Numbered from the stretch's first letter, positions 1 to 8,607 are shown. The stretch is DNA of 33,628 nt from an uncultured Collinsella sp. (GCA_900551365.1 URVZ01000014.1:1-33628), one strand, 5' to 3'. Notes: generated from the letters alone by a model not told the origin. A program made the numbers and translations.

Positions 1-954
1 GTTATCACCGGATCGTCCTCAAAACTATCTGCCGATGAAATAGCGACGCAGTTTCGCGGTCGCTCGCAAGAGCACGCTATGCATCCGCTTTCATTCCGCG
101 AGTATTGTGCGTTTCATCACATTGAAACGCCGGATATGTCTACTAGTGCTGGGGCTCCAGCTGTTTCTCCGCAGCGGCGAACTGATCTGGAATCGGCATA
201 TGACCGTTATCTCATAGAGGGTGGCTTTCCTGGGGTTCAGGAGCTTGATGCCGGTTCGCGTATTCAGATGCTTCAAGCCTATTTGCGAGATGTTGTTGCA
301 CGAGACATTCTCGAGCGGAGCGGGCGCACGGATATCGCTCTTGCCAACCAAGTAGGGCTCTTCTGCCTTCGAAACACGGGTTGCGACCTTTCGGTTAACA
401 GTTTGTTGGAAGCCTTAAAGTCTGTCGGATATCGAGCGTCATGGGAAAAAATAAACGAACTCGTTCGTTTATTCCAGCAGGCTCATCTCATTGGATTACT
501 TCCGGAGTATTCAACTTCTTTGGCTCCTAAGACAACGACAACAGACAAGGTCTATGCCGTCGACCAGGGGATGGCATATGCAACATCGCGTGCTAATCAG
601 CAGGATATAGGAAAGCGTTTGGAGACTGCGATTTATGCTGAACTCATGCGCCGTACGGCAAACGGCCGGTTGGAAACGGTGACTTCATTTACGGCTCCAA
701 CGCAAGCACGAGAAAAAGTTGATTTCTTGGTCGGCGACGCTTTGGCATCGGAACCATACGCGCTTTACCAGGTGACAGTCGATATGACGGCAGAGAAAAC
801 GCGCAGGCGTGAAGTTGGTTCCCTTGAGGTTGCTATGGTAAAAACCGGTATCAAGGATGCCAATATCATCACGCTGCGCGAGGCGACCCAGATCAAAACG
901 GAGCATGGCGTCATCGAGGTTATTCCCGCATGGAAATGGTCGCTTGGTCTGTAA
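1..954 (+). CDS. AAA ATPase with DUF4143 domain (3' part)
   Basis: The frame is open from base 1, so the gene starts upstream; an internal ATG at 79 is not the true start. The visible beginning reads VITGSSSKLSADEIATQFRGR, which is the sensor/arginine-finger end of the AAA_14 ATPase core, followed by PLSFREY, the usual link to the DUF4143 domain. The remainder (about 290 residues) is a DUF4143 C-terminal domain. Family members are stand-alone ATPases of about 400 residues, often near mobile DNA, with no settled role. About 100 N-terminal residues including Walker A lie outside the window. A terminator-like hairpin follows at 997. Confident in family, not in function. Confidence 0.85.
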   Translation, partial: VITGSSSKLSADEIATQFRGRSQEHAMHPLSFREYCAFHHIETPDMSTSAGAPAVSPQRRTDLESAYDRYLIEGGFPGVQELDAGSRIQMLQAYLRDVVARDILERSGRTDIALANQVGLFCLRNTGCDLSVNSLLEALKSVGYRASWEKINELVRLFQQAHLIGLLPEYSTSLAPKTTTTDKVYAVDQGMAYATSRANQQDIGKRLETAIYAELMRRTANGRLETVTSFTAPTQAREKVDFLVGDALASEPYALYQVTVDMTAEKTRRREVGSLEVAMVKTGIKDANIITLREATQIKTEHGVIEVIPAWKWSLGL

Positions 955-996
955 TGCTACGCCGGCCCGCCGGGGCCGCACGGCACCATGTTGATG

Positions 997-1031
997 ACCG
1001 GCACTTTAGGAACGTCCCTAAGTGCCGGTTT
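997..1031 (+). terminator. Hairpin after the DUF4143 gene
   Basis: Stem ACCGGCACTT(T)AGG pairs with CCTAAGTGCCGGT around the loop AACGTC, with one bulged T, followed by TTT. It lies 43 bases after the stop codon of the ATPase gene and fits an intrinsic terminator, though the T run is short. Confidence 0.55.
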
Positions 1032-1069
1032 GGCTGGTAAGTCGAGATGTGGGGAGCCCGTTGCTGGTA

Positions 1070-1202
1070 TGGGACGGAGGGATTCCGCGTCCGCCTGGTC
1101 GGCGGCCGCGCTCCGCTGCGTCGCTTCGCTCCTTGCGTGCTGCGCTGGAAAACGCTTCGCGTTTCCTCAGCTCCGCACCCTTGCGGGTTCGAATCCCTCC
1201 GC
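1070..1202. repeat. tRNA-like, hairpin-rich spacer
   Basis: No gene is seen here. Bases 1070-1085 (TGGGACGGAGGGATTC) copy 16 bases of the 3' end of the tRNA-Gln found 190 bases away, in the same orientation. Eleven of these bases (1075-1085) recur as a perfect inverted copy at 1191-1201, next to a T-loop-like GGGTTCGAATCCC. Between them lies GC-rich sequence with small hairpins (for example around 1146-1166). No cloverleaf with anticodon could be folded by eye, so this is called a tRNA-derived remnant and not a tRNA. Protein frames through it are artefacts. Confidence 0.4.
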
Positions 1203-1256
1203 TTGCTCACAAGAAAAGCCTCCCGATCGGCTATGCGTTCGAGAGACTTGTTTCTT

Positions 1257-1331
1257 TGGCTGGGACGGAGGGATTCGAACCCCCAACAGCCGGCACCAAA
1301 AACCGGAGTTCTACCGTTGAACTACGTCCCA
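1257..1331 (-). tRNA. tRNA-Gln (anticodon TTG)
   Basis: On the minus strand the acceptor arm TGGGACG pairs perfectly with CGTCCCA. The D arm is GTTC-AACGGTA-GAAC, the anticodon stem is CCGGT/GCCGG around loop TTTTGGT, giving anticodon TTG (reads CAA). The T arm is GGGGG-TTCGAAT-CCCTC. The discriminator is G and CCA is encoded. It lies downstream of the peptidoglycan-binding gene in the same direction. Confidence 0.95.
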
Positions 1332-1369
1332 ATGTGTGGTGTTGCCCAAAAGCAACTCGTTTAGTTTAC

Positions 1370-2275
1370 CTAATCTGCGAGGGCATCGCAAACACCATCG
1401 AGCAGGCGTACGGCGAGTGTCTGCGCGTCGCTGGCCGTGAAGGTGCCGTTGTAGCGCGTCATGCCCGTGAGCTCAATGCGAATGCGTGCCGGCTTCTGCT
1501 GCGCGGCGACATTGGCAGTGCGGATGCGCTGGGCCAGGTTGTGGCACTCGGCGAGGGCGATCGTGGCGCGCGGCGCTGCATCTGCGGGCAGCTCATCGCT
1601 TGCGATCTCGAGCACCAGGTCAACGTCGGTTGGGACCTCGGAGTCGCAGAGCATCATGCCGCTGTTGTCGGTCGTTGCCGTGGCGATATTCCACATGCGC
1701 GACGCAACGCTGCGTGCGATGGGGTCCTCGCCGATAACGGCAATCTGGAAGCGCTCGAGCACGTTGGCGGCGCGAGCAAAACCGATACGGGACTCGGCTT
1801 CGGTGACCGAGGGCTTGCCCTCCCACACATGGTGCAGGCGGTTGATGTAGGCGTAGGTGTCCTGGAAGGCCATGCCGTCGGCAAACAGGCCGACATTTTC
1901 CTGGAACTGCTGCAGGGCGGCCTCGGTATGCGGACCAAAGTAGCCGTCGTCTTCGCCACAGGCAAAGCCCAAAACGTTGAGAGCGCGCTGCAGGGCCTGC
2001 ACATCGGCGCCATGGAAATTGGGCATGCGCAGATAGAGAGTGCGGTCGCCCAGCTTATACGAAGCGTCTACAAGGGCGCTCCAGCAGGGGATATCGACGG
2101 CATGACCGGCAGCAAGGCCGCTGTCGAGCCTGAAGGTGCTGACGGCCTGCTCAGTGGTGGCTCCAAAGTACTTGTCGGTGACTTCGGCGGCATCAATCGT
2201 GTAGCCGAGCTGCAGGAGACGAGACTGCACGTCCTCGACGGCTGCTCCTTGCATGCCCGTTGTAATAGGTTCCAT
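1370..2275 (-). CDS. Peptidoglycan-binding protein with two PG_binding_1 repeats
   Basis: 301 residues. Two PG_binding_1 (three-helix, muramoyl-peptide-binding) units are visible: residues about 5-65 (GMQGAAVEDVQSRLLQLGY ... FGATTEQAVSTFRLDSGL) and about 80-140 (GADVQALQRALNVLGF ... YFGPHTEAALQQFQENVGL). There is no signal peptide or membrane segment, so it appears cytoplasmic. The C-terminal 150 residues are not a recognisable intact enzyme; the order of domains and the end of the protein recall actinobacterial CwlM, where a degenerate amidase follows two PG-binding repeats, but catalytic zinc ligands are not evident. The start is supported by GAAAGGGG nine bases upstream. Function in wall-synthesis control is inference. 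Confidence 0.8.
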   Translation of the reverse strand: MEPITTGMQGAAVEDVQSRLLQLGYTIDAAEVTDKYFGATTEQAVSTFRLDSGLAAGHAVDIPCWSALVDASYKLGDRTLYLRMPNFHGADVQALQRALNVLGFACGEDDGYFGPHTEAALQQFQENVGLFADGMAFQDTYAYINRLHHVWEGKPSVTEAESRIGFARAANVLERFQIAVIGEDPIARSVASRMWNIATATTDNSGMMLCDSEVPTDVDLVLEIASDELPADAAPRATIALAECHNLAQRIRTANVAAQQKPARIRIELTGMTRYNGTFTASDAQTLAVRLLDGVCDALAD

Positions 2276-2413
2276 GAACGAACCCCTTTCGGCGTACCAT
2301 TCGTACTATTTGAGCGTCTGTCGGATAGACAACGCAAAGGGATGCATAAACATGCACTCAACAGTGTAGCAAGTTGTGCCTAAATACGCTGCTGACAGGT
2401 TTTATAACCCCCG

Positions 2414-3439
2414 TTAGTTAAGGCGCTCCACAAAGAAATCTGCCATGGAGAGGAACAGCTCGCGTGCGTGCGGATCAAGCTCAACGTTCTCGATGGCCGC
2501 TTTGGCCTTAGCGGTCAGGTCGAGCGCGTAAGTGTGGGCGTAATCGATGGAGTCGGTCTCCTGGAAGATCTCCACGGCGCGTGCGAGCTGCGCGGGATCA
2601 TCGGTGCCCGAGGAAAGAATCGCCTCGACCTCGTCGTGGTGGCGCTCATCAGAGAGGGCGTGTACGGCGACAAGCGTGCGCTTGCCCTCGGTGATGTCGG
2701 TGCGGAAGTCCTTGTTGGCGGCTTCCTTAGTGCCGACAAGGTTGAGCAGGTCGTCCTGAATCTGAAAGGCAAGGCCTGTGTGCAGGCCAAAGGCGCGCAG
2801 CGCTTCGATTTGCTCATCGCTGCCGCCGCCGATAATGGCTCCGGCGGCAAGCGGCGTGGCTCCGCTGTAAAACGCGGTCTTGTGCGTCGCCATGTCCAGG
2901 TAGTCATCAACCGAGATATCAAAGCGCCCGTCACGGACCCAACCCAGGTCGAGCGCTTGACCCTCGATGGTGCGGACGATCATCTCGGTAAGCTCGTGGA
3001 GCACGCGCAGCTTCACGTCGGACTCCAGCGTGGGGTCGTCGAGAACCGTCTTGGTGACCATGGTGAGCGCCAGGTCGCCGCAATTGATGGCAAGGCCCGT
3101 GCCCTCGGTAAGGTGCATGCAGGGCTTGCCTCGACGAAGCTGTCCGTTGTCGGCGATGTCGTCGTGGATCAGCGCGCCCGACTGGAAATGCTCGATGGCT
3201 GCCGCGGCGCTGCGGGCGCTCTCAAAGCTACCGCCCACTGCGGTTGCGGCGAGCATACAGATAAGCGGGCGGTGGCGCTTGCCGGCGTTGGCCGTAAAAG
3301 CCGAGAGCGGCGCATACAGGTAGCGCTCGATATCGGCAGAGGTCGCCTGTCCGTCAAAGAACGTGGCCAGATAGTCGTTAATCTGGTCAAAGTGCTGGGC
3401 TAAAAAGCTGGTAAACGGACTGGACACGGGTTCTCGCAT
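2414..3439 (-). CDS. Polyprenyl (E-type) diphosphate synthase
   Basis: 341 residues from the ATG at 3439. Condenses isopentenyl diphosphate onto an allylic diphosphate to make a polyprenyl chain; product length cannot be read from sequence, and a quinone side chain is a likely use. The first aspartate-rich motif is HDDIADNGQLRRGKP and the second is FQIQDDLLN, whose last position is Asn where many synthases have Asp. KRTL near residue 270 is the conserved basic segment. The frame extends 13 codons further to 3478, but that ATG has no ribosome-binding site, while AGAAAG precedes 3439. It shares the strand with the peptidoglycan-binding gene, 138 bases apart. Confidence 0.87.
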   Translation of the reverse strand: MREPVSSPFTSFLAQHFDQINDYLATFFDGQATSADIERYLYAPLSAFTANAGKRHRPLICMLAATAVGGSFESARSAAAAIEHFQSGALIHDDIADNGQLRRGKPCMHLTEGTGLAINCGDLALTMVTKTVLDDPTLESDVKLRVLHELTEMIVRTIEGQALDLGWVRDGRFDISVDDYLDMATHKTAFYSGATPLAAGAIIGGGSDEQIEALRAFGLHTGLAFQIQDDLLNLVGTKEAANKDFRTDITEGKRTLVAVHALSDERHHDEVEAILSSGTDDPAQLARAVEIFQETDSIDYAHTYALDLTAKAKAAIENVELDPHARELFLSMADFFVERLN

Positions 3440-3552
3440 TCTTTCTGAGGTTGCGTTGATGCAATATGCAGACAACATATTGCCACATTAGGGCGTTTGG
3501 CGCGGCAGTTTTGGCGATTTGGGACAACGGGCGTGCGTTTGATGGAGCGCGC

Positions 3553-6003
3553 CTAAATCAGCCCAAAATGCTCGAGCGCCGCAACGACACCGTCGTGATC
3601 GACGGTGTCGGTCACGTAATCGGCCTTATCCTTGAGATAGTCCGGCGCATTGCCCATGGCGATACCGACATCGACGGCGTTCATCAGCGAGACGTCATTG
3701 CTGGCGTCGCCAATGCCGTATACGGTTCCGTGGTGGGGATCGAGGGCGTCGAGTACAGACTGGATGCCCCCGCGCTTCGTGCATTCGCGGGGCGAGATTT
3801 CGGTTACCTCGAGTTCGAGCTCGTTAAAGCACAGCAGCGGCTCAAGTGCCTTATCTTGAGCGATGTGGTTGGCGAGCGATGTAGACATCAAGATCTTGTA
3901 GACACTGTAATGTTGCAGCTGCGTGACTGCGTCGCCCAGGGTGCGCGCGTATCCGGGGGCATCGGGGGCATCGGCACTCATGCGCACGACGCCGTTGAGG
4001 CCCTCAAAGCGGATGACCTCGCCCGATTGCTCAAGATAGGGGGCAAGATGCTGCAGCATGCTGGGTGTCATCGACAGATCGCGAATTGCGTGTCCGTTGA
4101 TCTCGGCGTAACCGCCCGCAAGACAGACGATGCCGGTCCAGGGCAGCTCAAGAAGTTTGGGGTGGATGCAGCTGAGGGTGCGCCCTGTGCAGATGAAGGC
4201 CATGTTGCCGTTGGCGACAAACTCGCGGATTGCCTGCGAAACCGCCTCGTTGGGATAGGGGGAGAGGTCCCGCTCGTCTTCGGGAAGGTCTTGGGCGAGC
4301 CTGGGGTCTTGCCAGGCGAGCGTTCCGTCGATATCGAAGAAGCAAATATCGCCGCGCTTATGGGCTGCGCTGGCGGCAGGGGAGGCCGAGGCGGTGGGCA
4401 CAAATCCCGGCTCGAGGCCCATGATCTGGTCAAAATGCTCTTTAACGCGGGGAACGGAGATGCCGATGATCACCTGGGCGGTCTTGCCCGTAATGATGAG
4501 GCCCTTGGCGCCCACCGCGACAAACGACGCGTTATCTGCAACGATGGAAGGGTCTGCGACCTCGACGCGCAGGCGCGTGGCGCAGTTGGTTGCGCCCACG
4601 ATATTGCCAACGCCACCTAAAAGCTGAATTACCCGCTCAGCGAGGACGTGATCTTGATCGGATCGACTATTGACCTCGTCATTGGGAGATTGCTCTTTGG
4701 CAAAGTTGCTTCCCGTTAAACAATCGATTGCCGCGCGATTGGCGACATGATCCTCGCGGCCCGGAGTCTTAAGGTCATAGACCAAGATGAGTGCTCGAAA
4801 ACTAACAAAAAAAATGAGGCTAAAGGCAAGGCCGATACCGAGCGCCAAAAGATAGGCACCGGCATGCGTGCGCATGAGCGGAATAAAGTTGAAGGCTGCC
4901 ATCTCCATCAGGCCGCCCGAGAAGATGCCGACGATGCCAAAGAGATTCATGGTTGTGGCAAGGCAAGACGATAAGACGGCGTAGAGCAAAAAGAGCCCGG
5001 GGTGGGTGAACATAAAGAGAAACTCGAGTGGCTCGGTAACGCCGCAAACCACCGAGGCGATGATGGCGGGAACAAGGATGACCCTGAGGCCGGCGCGGCG
5101 CTCGGGTTTTGCGGTGGAGTAGAACGCAGCTGCGATGGCAGGAAGGCCAAAGAGCTTGACCCAGCCGGTGGCGGTAAAACCGGCCCACGGCGCAAGCTCA
5201 TTAAGGGGGCGCGTGCTATGGGAGAGGATGGGGAGCAAACTGCTCCACGTGGCGTAGATGCCGTCGTTAATGACCAGGTTGTCGTAGTAGATCGGCATGT
5301 AGAGCAGGTGGTGCAGGCCAAAGGGCTCGAGTGCTCGTTCTAAAAAGACAAAGATACCCACGCCAAAGGGACCGACGCCTGCAAGCGCGTGACGCAGCGT
5401 ATCAGTTACATCGTATACGTAGGGCACGATGGCGGCCGAGATAGCGGCAAGGGCAAACACGGCAAAAAAGCTGATGAGGTAGACCAGCGAGGAGCCCGAG
5501 AAGGTGCCGAGCCAATCGGGAATTTTGGCATCGTAGAAGCGGTCATGGATGGCGACGACGGTTGCCGACACCGCCAGCGGGCCGATAATGCCGGTGTCGA
5601 GCGTCTTGATGCCGTCGATGACGGTGATACCGCTGGCGGAGGTCAAAGATGACGGGTACTCAAGTCCAAGGTTGTCTCCGCTCAGCTTAATGATCTCGCT
5701 CAAAAAGAAGCAGTAGGCAAAATAGGCGACGAGAGCCTCGAGGCAGCAACGAGCCGGTTGTTTTTGGGCAAGACCGATGGGCAGCGCTACGGCAAAAAGG
5801 AGCGGGAGGCGTTTAAAGACCGTCCACGAGCCGCGCTGGATGATGGTCCAAAAAACGTACCAAGGGGTTCCGTATACGGCGAGATCGCCGACGATGTCCG
5901 CAGTCGTTGCGAGAGCGGAGACGCCGACCATGAGGCCTGATATAGAAAACAGCATGGCGGGCGCGAACATTGCCCCGCCAAAGCGTTGGATTTTTTGCAG
6001 CAT
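3553..6003 (-). CDS. PTS EIIC-EIIB sugar transporter fused to a HAD phosphatase
   Basis: 816 residues in one frame. Residues about 1-410 are a hydrophobic EIIC of the glucose/alpha-glucoside superfamily (MalX/GlvC-like, with VTEPLEFLFMF). Residues about 445-530 are EIIB with the phosphocysteine in NCATRLR (Cys474). Residues about 550-816 are a Cof-type HAD-IIB hydrolase: FFDIDGT (Asp557, Asp559), FICTGRT, and GIGDASNDVSLMNAVDVGIAMGNA. No EIIA domain is present, so a separate EIIA must feed it. The fusion suggests that the sugar phosphate made on entry is the phosphatase substrate, an inference. The start has GGAAGG eight bases upstream. A TTGTTTAAAC site lies 44 bases upstream, and a GntR gene diverges from it. 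Substrate (maltose, trehalose or another alpha-glucoside) is unknown. Confidence 0.9.
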   Translation of the reverse strand: MLQKIQRFGGAMFAPAMLFSISGLMVGVSALATTADIVGDLAVYGTPWYVFWTIIQRGSWTVFKRLPLLFAVALPIGLAQKQPARCCLEALVAYFAYCFFLSEIIKLSGDNLGLEYPSSLTSASGITVIDGIKTLDTGIIGPLAVSATVVAIHDRFYDAKIPDWLGTFSGSSLVYLISFFAVFALAAISAAIVPYVYDVTDTLRHALAGVGPFGVGIFVFLERALEPFGLHHLLYMPIYYDNLVINDGIYATWSSLLPILSHSTRPLNELAPWAGFTATGWVKLFGLPAIAAAFYSTAKPERRAGLRVILVPAIIASVVCGVTEPLEFLFMFTHPGLFLLYAVLSSCLATTMNLFGIVGIFSGGLMEMAAFNFIPLMRTHAGAYLLALGIGLAFSLIFFVSFRALILVYDLKTPGREDHVANRAAIDCLTGSNFAKEQSPNDEVNSRSDQDHVLAERVIQLLGGVGNIVGATNCATRLRVEVADPSIVADNASFVAVGAKGLIITGKTAQVIIGISVPRVKEHFDQIMGLEPGFVPTASASPAASAAHKRGDICFFDIDGTLAWQDPRLAQDLPEDERDLSPYPNEAVSQAIREFVANGNMAFICTGRTLSCIHPKLLELPWTGIVCLAGGYAEINGHAIRDLSMTPSMLQHLAPYLEQSGEVIRFEGLNGVVRMSADAPDAPGYARTLGDAVTQLQHYSVYKILMSTSLANHIAQDKALEPLLCFNELELEVTEISPRECTKRGGIQSVLDALDPHHGTVYGIGDASNDVSLMNAVDVGIAMGNAPDYLKDKADYVTDTVDHDGVVAALEHFGLI

Positions 6004-6044
6004 GTTCTGCCTTCCGAATATCGAGGCGCGTTGCGCGTGGGGAA

Positions 6045-6056
6045 ACGTTTAAACAA
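6045..6056 (-). promoter_or_regulatory. Putative GntR operator in the PTS promoter
   Basis: On the minus strand this reads TTGTTTAAACGT. A TACAAT -10-like hexamer lies just upstream for the PTS gene (6069-6064), so the site would cover the transcription start. The core 10-mer is shared with sites at 6167 and 16081. AAACGTTT also overlaps, so a LacI/CcpA-type protein is an alternative binder. Confidence 0.5.
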
Positions 6057-6166
6057 TGGATTCATTGTAGAGGACCGGACGATTGTCGTACCGGCAGTTT
6101 TGAGCGAAACCGATTTGGGCATGACAGAAACCGTCAACGGTTAAATCCTGTCGCTTTACCGATATT

Positions 6167-6178
6167 CGGTTTAAACAA
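6167..6178 (-). promoter_or_regulatory. Putative GntR operator upstream of its own gene
   Basis: Minus-strand reading TTGTTTAAACCG, 55 bases before the gntR start. Same 10-mer as at 6045 and 16081, consistent with autoregulation of the divergent pair. Confidence 0.5.
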
Positions 6179-6232
6179 CTTTAAGAAATGCTATCGTGCC
6201 TAGCCGGAAATGAATAATGTAGAGGTGAAACA

Positions 6233-6952
6233 ATGCCAAAAGCGATATACGAAGGAATCTACCGAGAAATACGCTCGCGCATCATTAATGGGACCTATGC
6301 GTTTCAGGAGATGCTGCCAACCGAAGCCGAGCTGACCGCGGAATTTGGCTGCACGCGCAATACCGTCCGCCGCGCTTTGAGCATGCTGGCCGACGGGATG
6401 TTTGTGCAGCCCATACACGGCAAGGGCGTGCGCGTTATTTGGCTTAAGGGCGAAACCGACATGTTGGGCGCACTCGAAGAGGTTGAGTCGTTTGGCGAGT
6501 TTGCAAAGCGCAACAATGCCGTTGCATCGACGGACGTTAAGTCTTTTGAACATCTGGTCTGCACCGAGCAACTCTCTCGTCGCCTGGGCTTTAAGGTGGG
6601 CGAGAAGTTGATTCGCGTGGTGCGCGTCCGTAGCCTTAACGGTAACGCTCGCCAGGTGGACCACGGCTATTTTCTGGAGTCGATCGCCAAAGGCCTGACA
6701 CCCGAGATCGCCGCAAGGTCAATTTACGACTATCTGGAGCACAAGCGCGGCGTCAAAGTGATGGCGAGTCGTCGTACGGTGAGTGTCGAGCTCGCCAACG
6801 ATGAGGACTGCAGCTACTTGGACCTTGGTAAGTACAACTGCGTCGCCGTTATGGAGAGCCAATCGTACACCTCGGACGGCATCTTGTTCGAGGTCACGCA
6901 CGCCCGTACGCACCCCGAGATCTTCCACTACCGCGTCAACTCCAAGCGATAG
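6233..6952 (+). CDS. GntR-family regulator (HutC/TreR subfamily, UTRA domain)
   Basis: 239 residues. The N-terminal 70 residues form the GntR winged helix (IYREIRSRIINGTYAFQEMLPTEAELTAEFGCTRNTVRRALSMLADGMF); the rest is a UTRA ligand-binding domain ending in the typical VTHARTHPEIFHYRVNSKR. It is divergent from the PTS-HAD gene across 229 bases. Family members such as TreR bind sugar phosphates and repress PTS and glycosidase genes, so a sugar phosphate produced by the adjacent PTS is the likely inducer. GAGGTG seven bases upstream supports the ATG. Candidate operators TTGTTTAAAC lie before this gene, the PTS gene and malQ. Family is certain; ligand is inferred. Confidence 0.92.
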   Translation: MPKAIYEGIYREIRSRIINGTYAFQEMLPTEAELTAEFGCTRNTVRRALSMLADGMFVQPIHGKGVRVIWLKGETDMLGALEEVESFGEFAKRNNAVASTDVKSFEHLVCTEQLSRRLGFKVGEKLIRVVRVRSLNGNARQVDHGYFLESIAKGLTPEIAARSIYDYLEHKRGVKVMASRRTVSVELANDEDCSYLDLGKYNCVAVMESQSYTSDGILFEVTHARTHPEIFHYRVNSKR

Positions 6953-6993
6953 CCGGCTAGCTCGCAGCCTGACGAGACTCATGCCCTCAAAGC

Positions 6994-7042
6994 GAAAACG
7001 CCCGGTCAAACCGACGATGCATCGGCTTGACCGGGCGTTTTC
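6994..7042 (+). terminator. Strong hairpin terminator after gntR
   Basis: A 16-bp perfect stem (GAAAACGCCCGGTCAA with its complement) encloses a second small hairpin, CCGA/TCGG. The flanking A and T runs would let it work on either strand. It isolates gntR from the ABC importer. Confidence 0.85.
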
Positions 7043-7063
7043 TCTATATTCGATAACAAATAA

Positions 7064-7075
7064 TTGTTTATACAA
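7064..7075 (+). promoter_or_regulatory. TreR-like operator upstream of the ABC importer
   Basis: TTGTTTATACAA differs at one base from the Bacillus TreR operator core TTGTATATACAA (established knowledge) and is close to the local TTGTTTAAAC sites. It lies 184 bases before the binding-protein start. Confidence 0.45.
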
Positions 7076-7138
7076 AACTTGTCAAGTATCAAGTTGAAAT
7101 TACCGTTCACCGAAGTTTTTCTACCGCTCTAGTAATAC

Positions 7139-7150
7139 TTGTTCAAACAA
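7139..7150 (+). promoter_or_regulatory. Second operator-like palindrome upstream of the ABC importer
   Basis: TTGTTCAAACAA has perfect TTGTT/AACAA arms and is 75 bases downstream of the first site. It matches the local consensus TTGTTTAAACAA at 11 of 12 positions. The remaining 7043-7258 stretch holds no gene. Confidence 0.45.
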
Positions 7151-7258
7151 CTAGCCAAATAGCGTATCGTACAAATCAGCAAAAGGGGCAAAGTCCCCGA
7201 GCCAATCTCCGAAGGCGGCGGCAAAGGGTGCCGCCACGGTGTGAAAGGGTGGATTGTA

Positions 7259-8575
7259 ATGAAGAACGAAATGAGCAGAAGGCAGTTCCTGGGCTTTGCT
7301 GGTTCCGCGGCTGCGGTGCTTGGTCTGGGTCTCGTGGGCTGCGGTGGTTCTGCCGGCTCCGGCTCCTCTGCTTCTGGTGACGCTGCCGAGGTCTACTTCC
7401 TCCAATTCAAGCCCGAGGTCGACAAGGAGTGGAAGGAGATCGCCAAGGCCTATAAGAAGGAGAAGGGCGTCGAGGTCAAGATCGTGACCGCCGCCTCCAA
7501 CACTTACGAGGAGAAGCTCAAGTCCGAGATGTCCAAGAGCTCCGCTCCGACCCTGTTCCAGGTCAACGGCCCCACCGGTCTTAAGAACTGGAAGGATTAC
7601 TGCGCCGACCTGTCCGATACCAAGCTCCGCGGTGAGCTCATTGACGACTCCCTGGCTCTGCAGTCCGATGGCAAGGATCTGGGTATCGACTGGGTCCAGG
7701 AGAGCTACGGCATCATCTACAACAAGCAGCTGCTCGAGAAGGCTGGCTACAAGGCCGAGGACATCAACTCCTTCGACAAGCTGAAGGCTTGTGCCGACGA
7801 CATCCAGGCCCGCAAGGACGAGCTTGGCATTGAGGGTGCCTTCACTTCTGCTGGCATGGATGACTCCTCCAGCTGGCGCTACACCACCCACCTCGCCAAC
7901 CTTCCGCTCTACTACGAGTTCGAGAAGGAGCACAACCAGGAGGACGACGAGATCAAGGGTGAGTTCCTCGACAACTACAAGCAGATCTTCGACCTGTACA
8001 TCACCGACTCCACCTGCGATCCTTCGCAGCTTGCTTCCAAGACCGGCGACGACGCCACCAACGAGTTCGCAACCGGCAAGGCCGTCTTCTACCAGAACGG
8101 CTCTTGGGCCTACTCTGACCTCGTCAAGGCCGGCATGACCGACGATCAGATTGGCATGATGCCGATCTACATCGGTGTTGACGGCGAGGAGAACCAGGGC
8201 CTGTGCTCCGGCGGCGAGAACTACTGGTGCGTCAGTTCCCAGGCTTCCGAGGATGCCCAGAAGGCCACCGAGGACTTCATGTATTGGTGCGTCACCGCTG
8301 ACACCCCGACCAGCATCATCGCCGACAAGATGGGTCTGACCGCTCCGTTCAAGAGCGCCAAGGAGACCACCAACGTCTTCTCGCAGCAGGCCGTTGCCAT
8401 GGCCAAGGACGGCAAGAAGACCGTCGCTTGGGACTTCGTCTACATTCCCTCCGAGGAGTGGAAGAAGAACCTCAAGCAGGCTCTGATTGCCTACGCTGCC
8501 GATAACAGCAAGTGGGACGGCGTCAAGAACGCCTTCGTCGATGGCTGGAAGACCGAGAAGGCCGCTTCCGAGTAA
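7259..8575 (+). CDS. Sugar ABC transporter substrate-binding lipoprotein
   Basis: 438 residues. The N-terminus has a twin-arginine motif SRRQFLG, a hydrophobic segment and the lipobox LVGC with Cys28, so it is probably Tat-exported and lipid-anchored. The mature part is a family-1 (MalE-type) binding fold with conserved FATGKAVFYQNGSWAYSDL and late EEWKKNLKQALIAY segments. It starts an operon with two permeases and an ATPase. malQ and glgP nearby suggest malto-oligosaccharides as substrate, an inference. The start at 7259 is chosen because GAAAGGGTGG precedes it and the upstream frame has no such site. Codon use is extremely biased (AAG, GAG, TCC, ACC), which signals very high expression. Confidence 0.92.
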   Translation: MKNEMSRRQFLGFAGSAAAVLGLGLVGCGGSAGSGSSASGDAAEVYFLQFKPEVDKEWKEIAKAYKKEKGVEVKIVTAASNTYEEKLKSEMSKSSAPTLFQVNGPTGLKNWKDYCADLSDTKLRGELIDDSLALQSDGKDLGIDWVQESYGIIYNKQLLEKAGYKAEDINSFDKLKACADDIQARKDELGIEGAFTSAGMDDSSSWRYTTHLANLPLYYEFEKEHNQEDDEIKGEFLDNYKQIFDLYITDSTCDPSQLASKTGDDATNEFATGKAVFYQNGSWAYSDLVKAGMTDDQIGMMPIYIGVDGEENQGLCSGGENYWCVSSQASEDAQKATEDFMYWCVTADTPTSIIADKMGLTAPFKSAKETTNVFSQQAVAMAKDGKKTVAWDFVYIPSEEWKKNLKQALIAYAADNSKWDGVKNAFVDGWKTEKAASE

Positions 8576-8607
8576 GCAGTTGCTGCCCAAGCTATCTGAT
8601 TGGCGAC

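Noticed and set aside
920..1364. Several small ORFs through the tRNA region with frames such as RRDSNPQ
   Set aside because: These are translations of tRNA-Gln and its partial copies, a known source of false protein calls.
1022..2383. 453-codon plus-strand ORF across tRNA-Gln and opposite the peptidoglycan-binding gene
   Set aside because: It spans a tRNA and lies antisense to a gene with clear domains.
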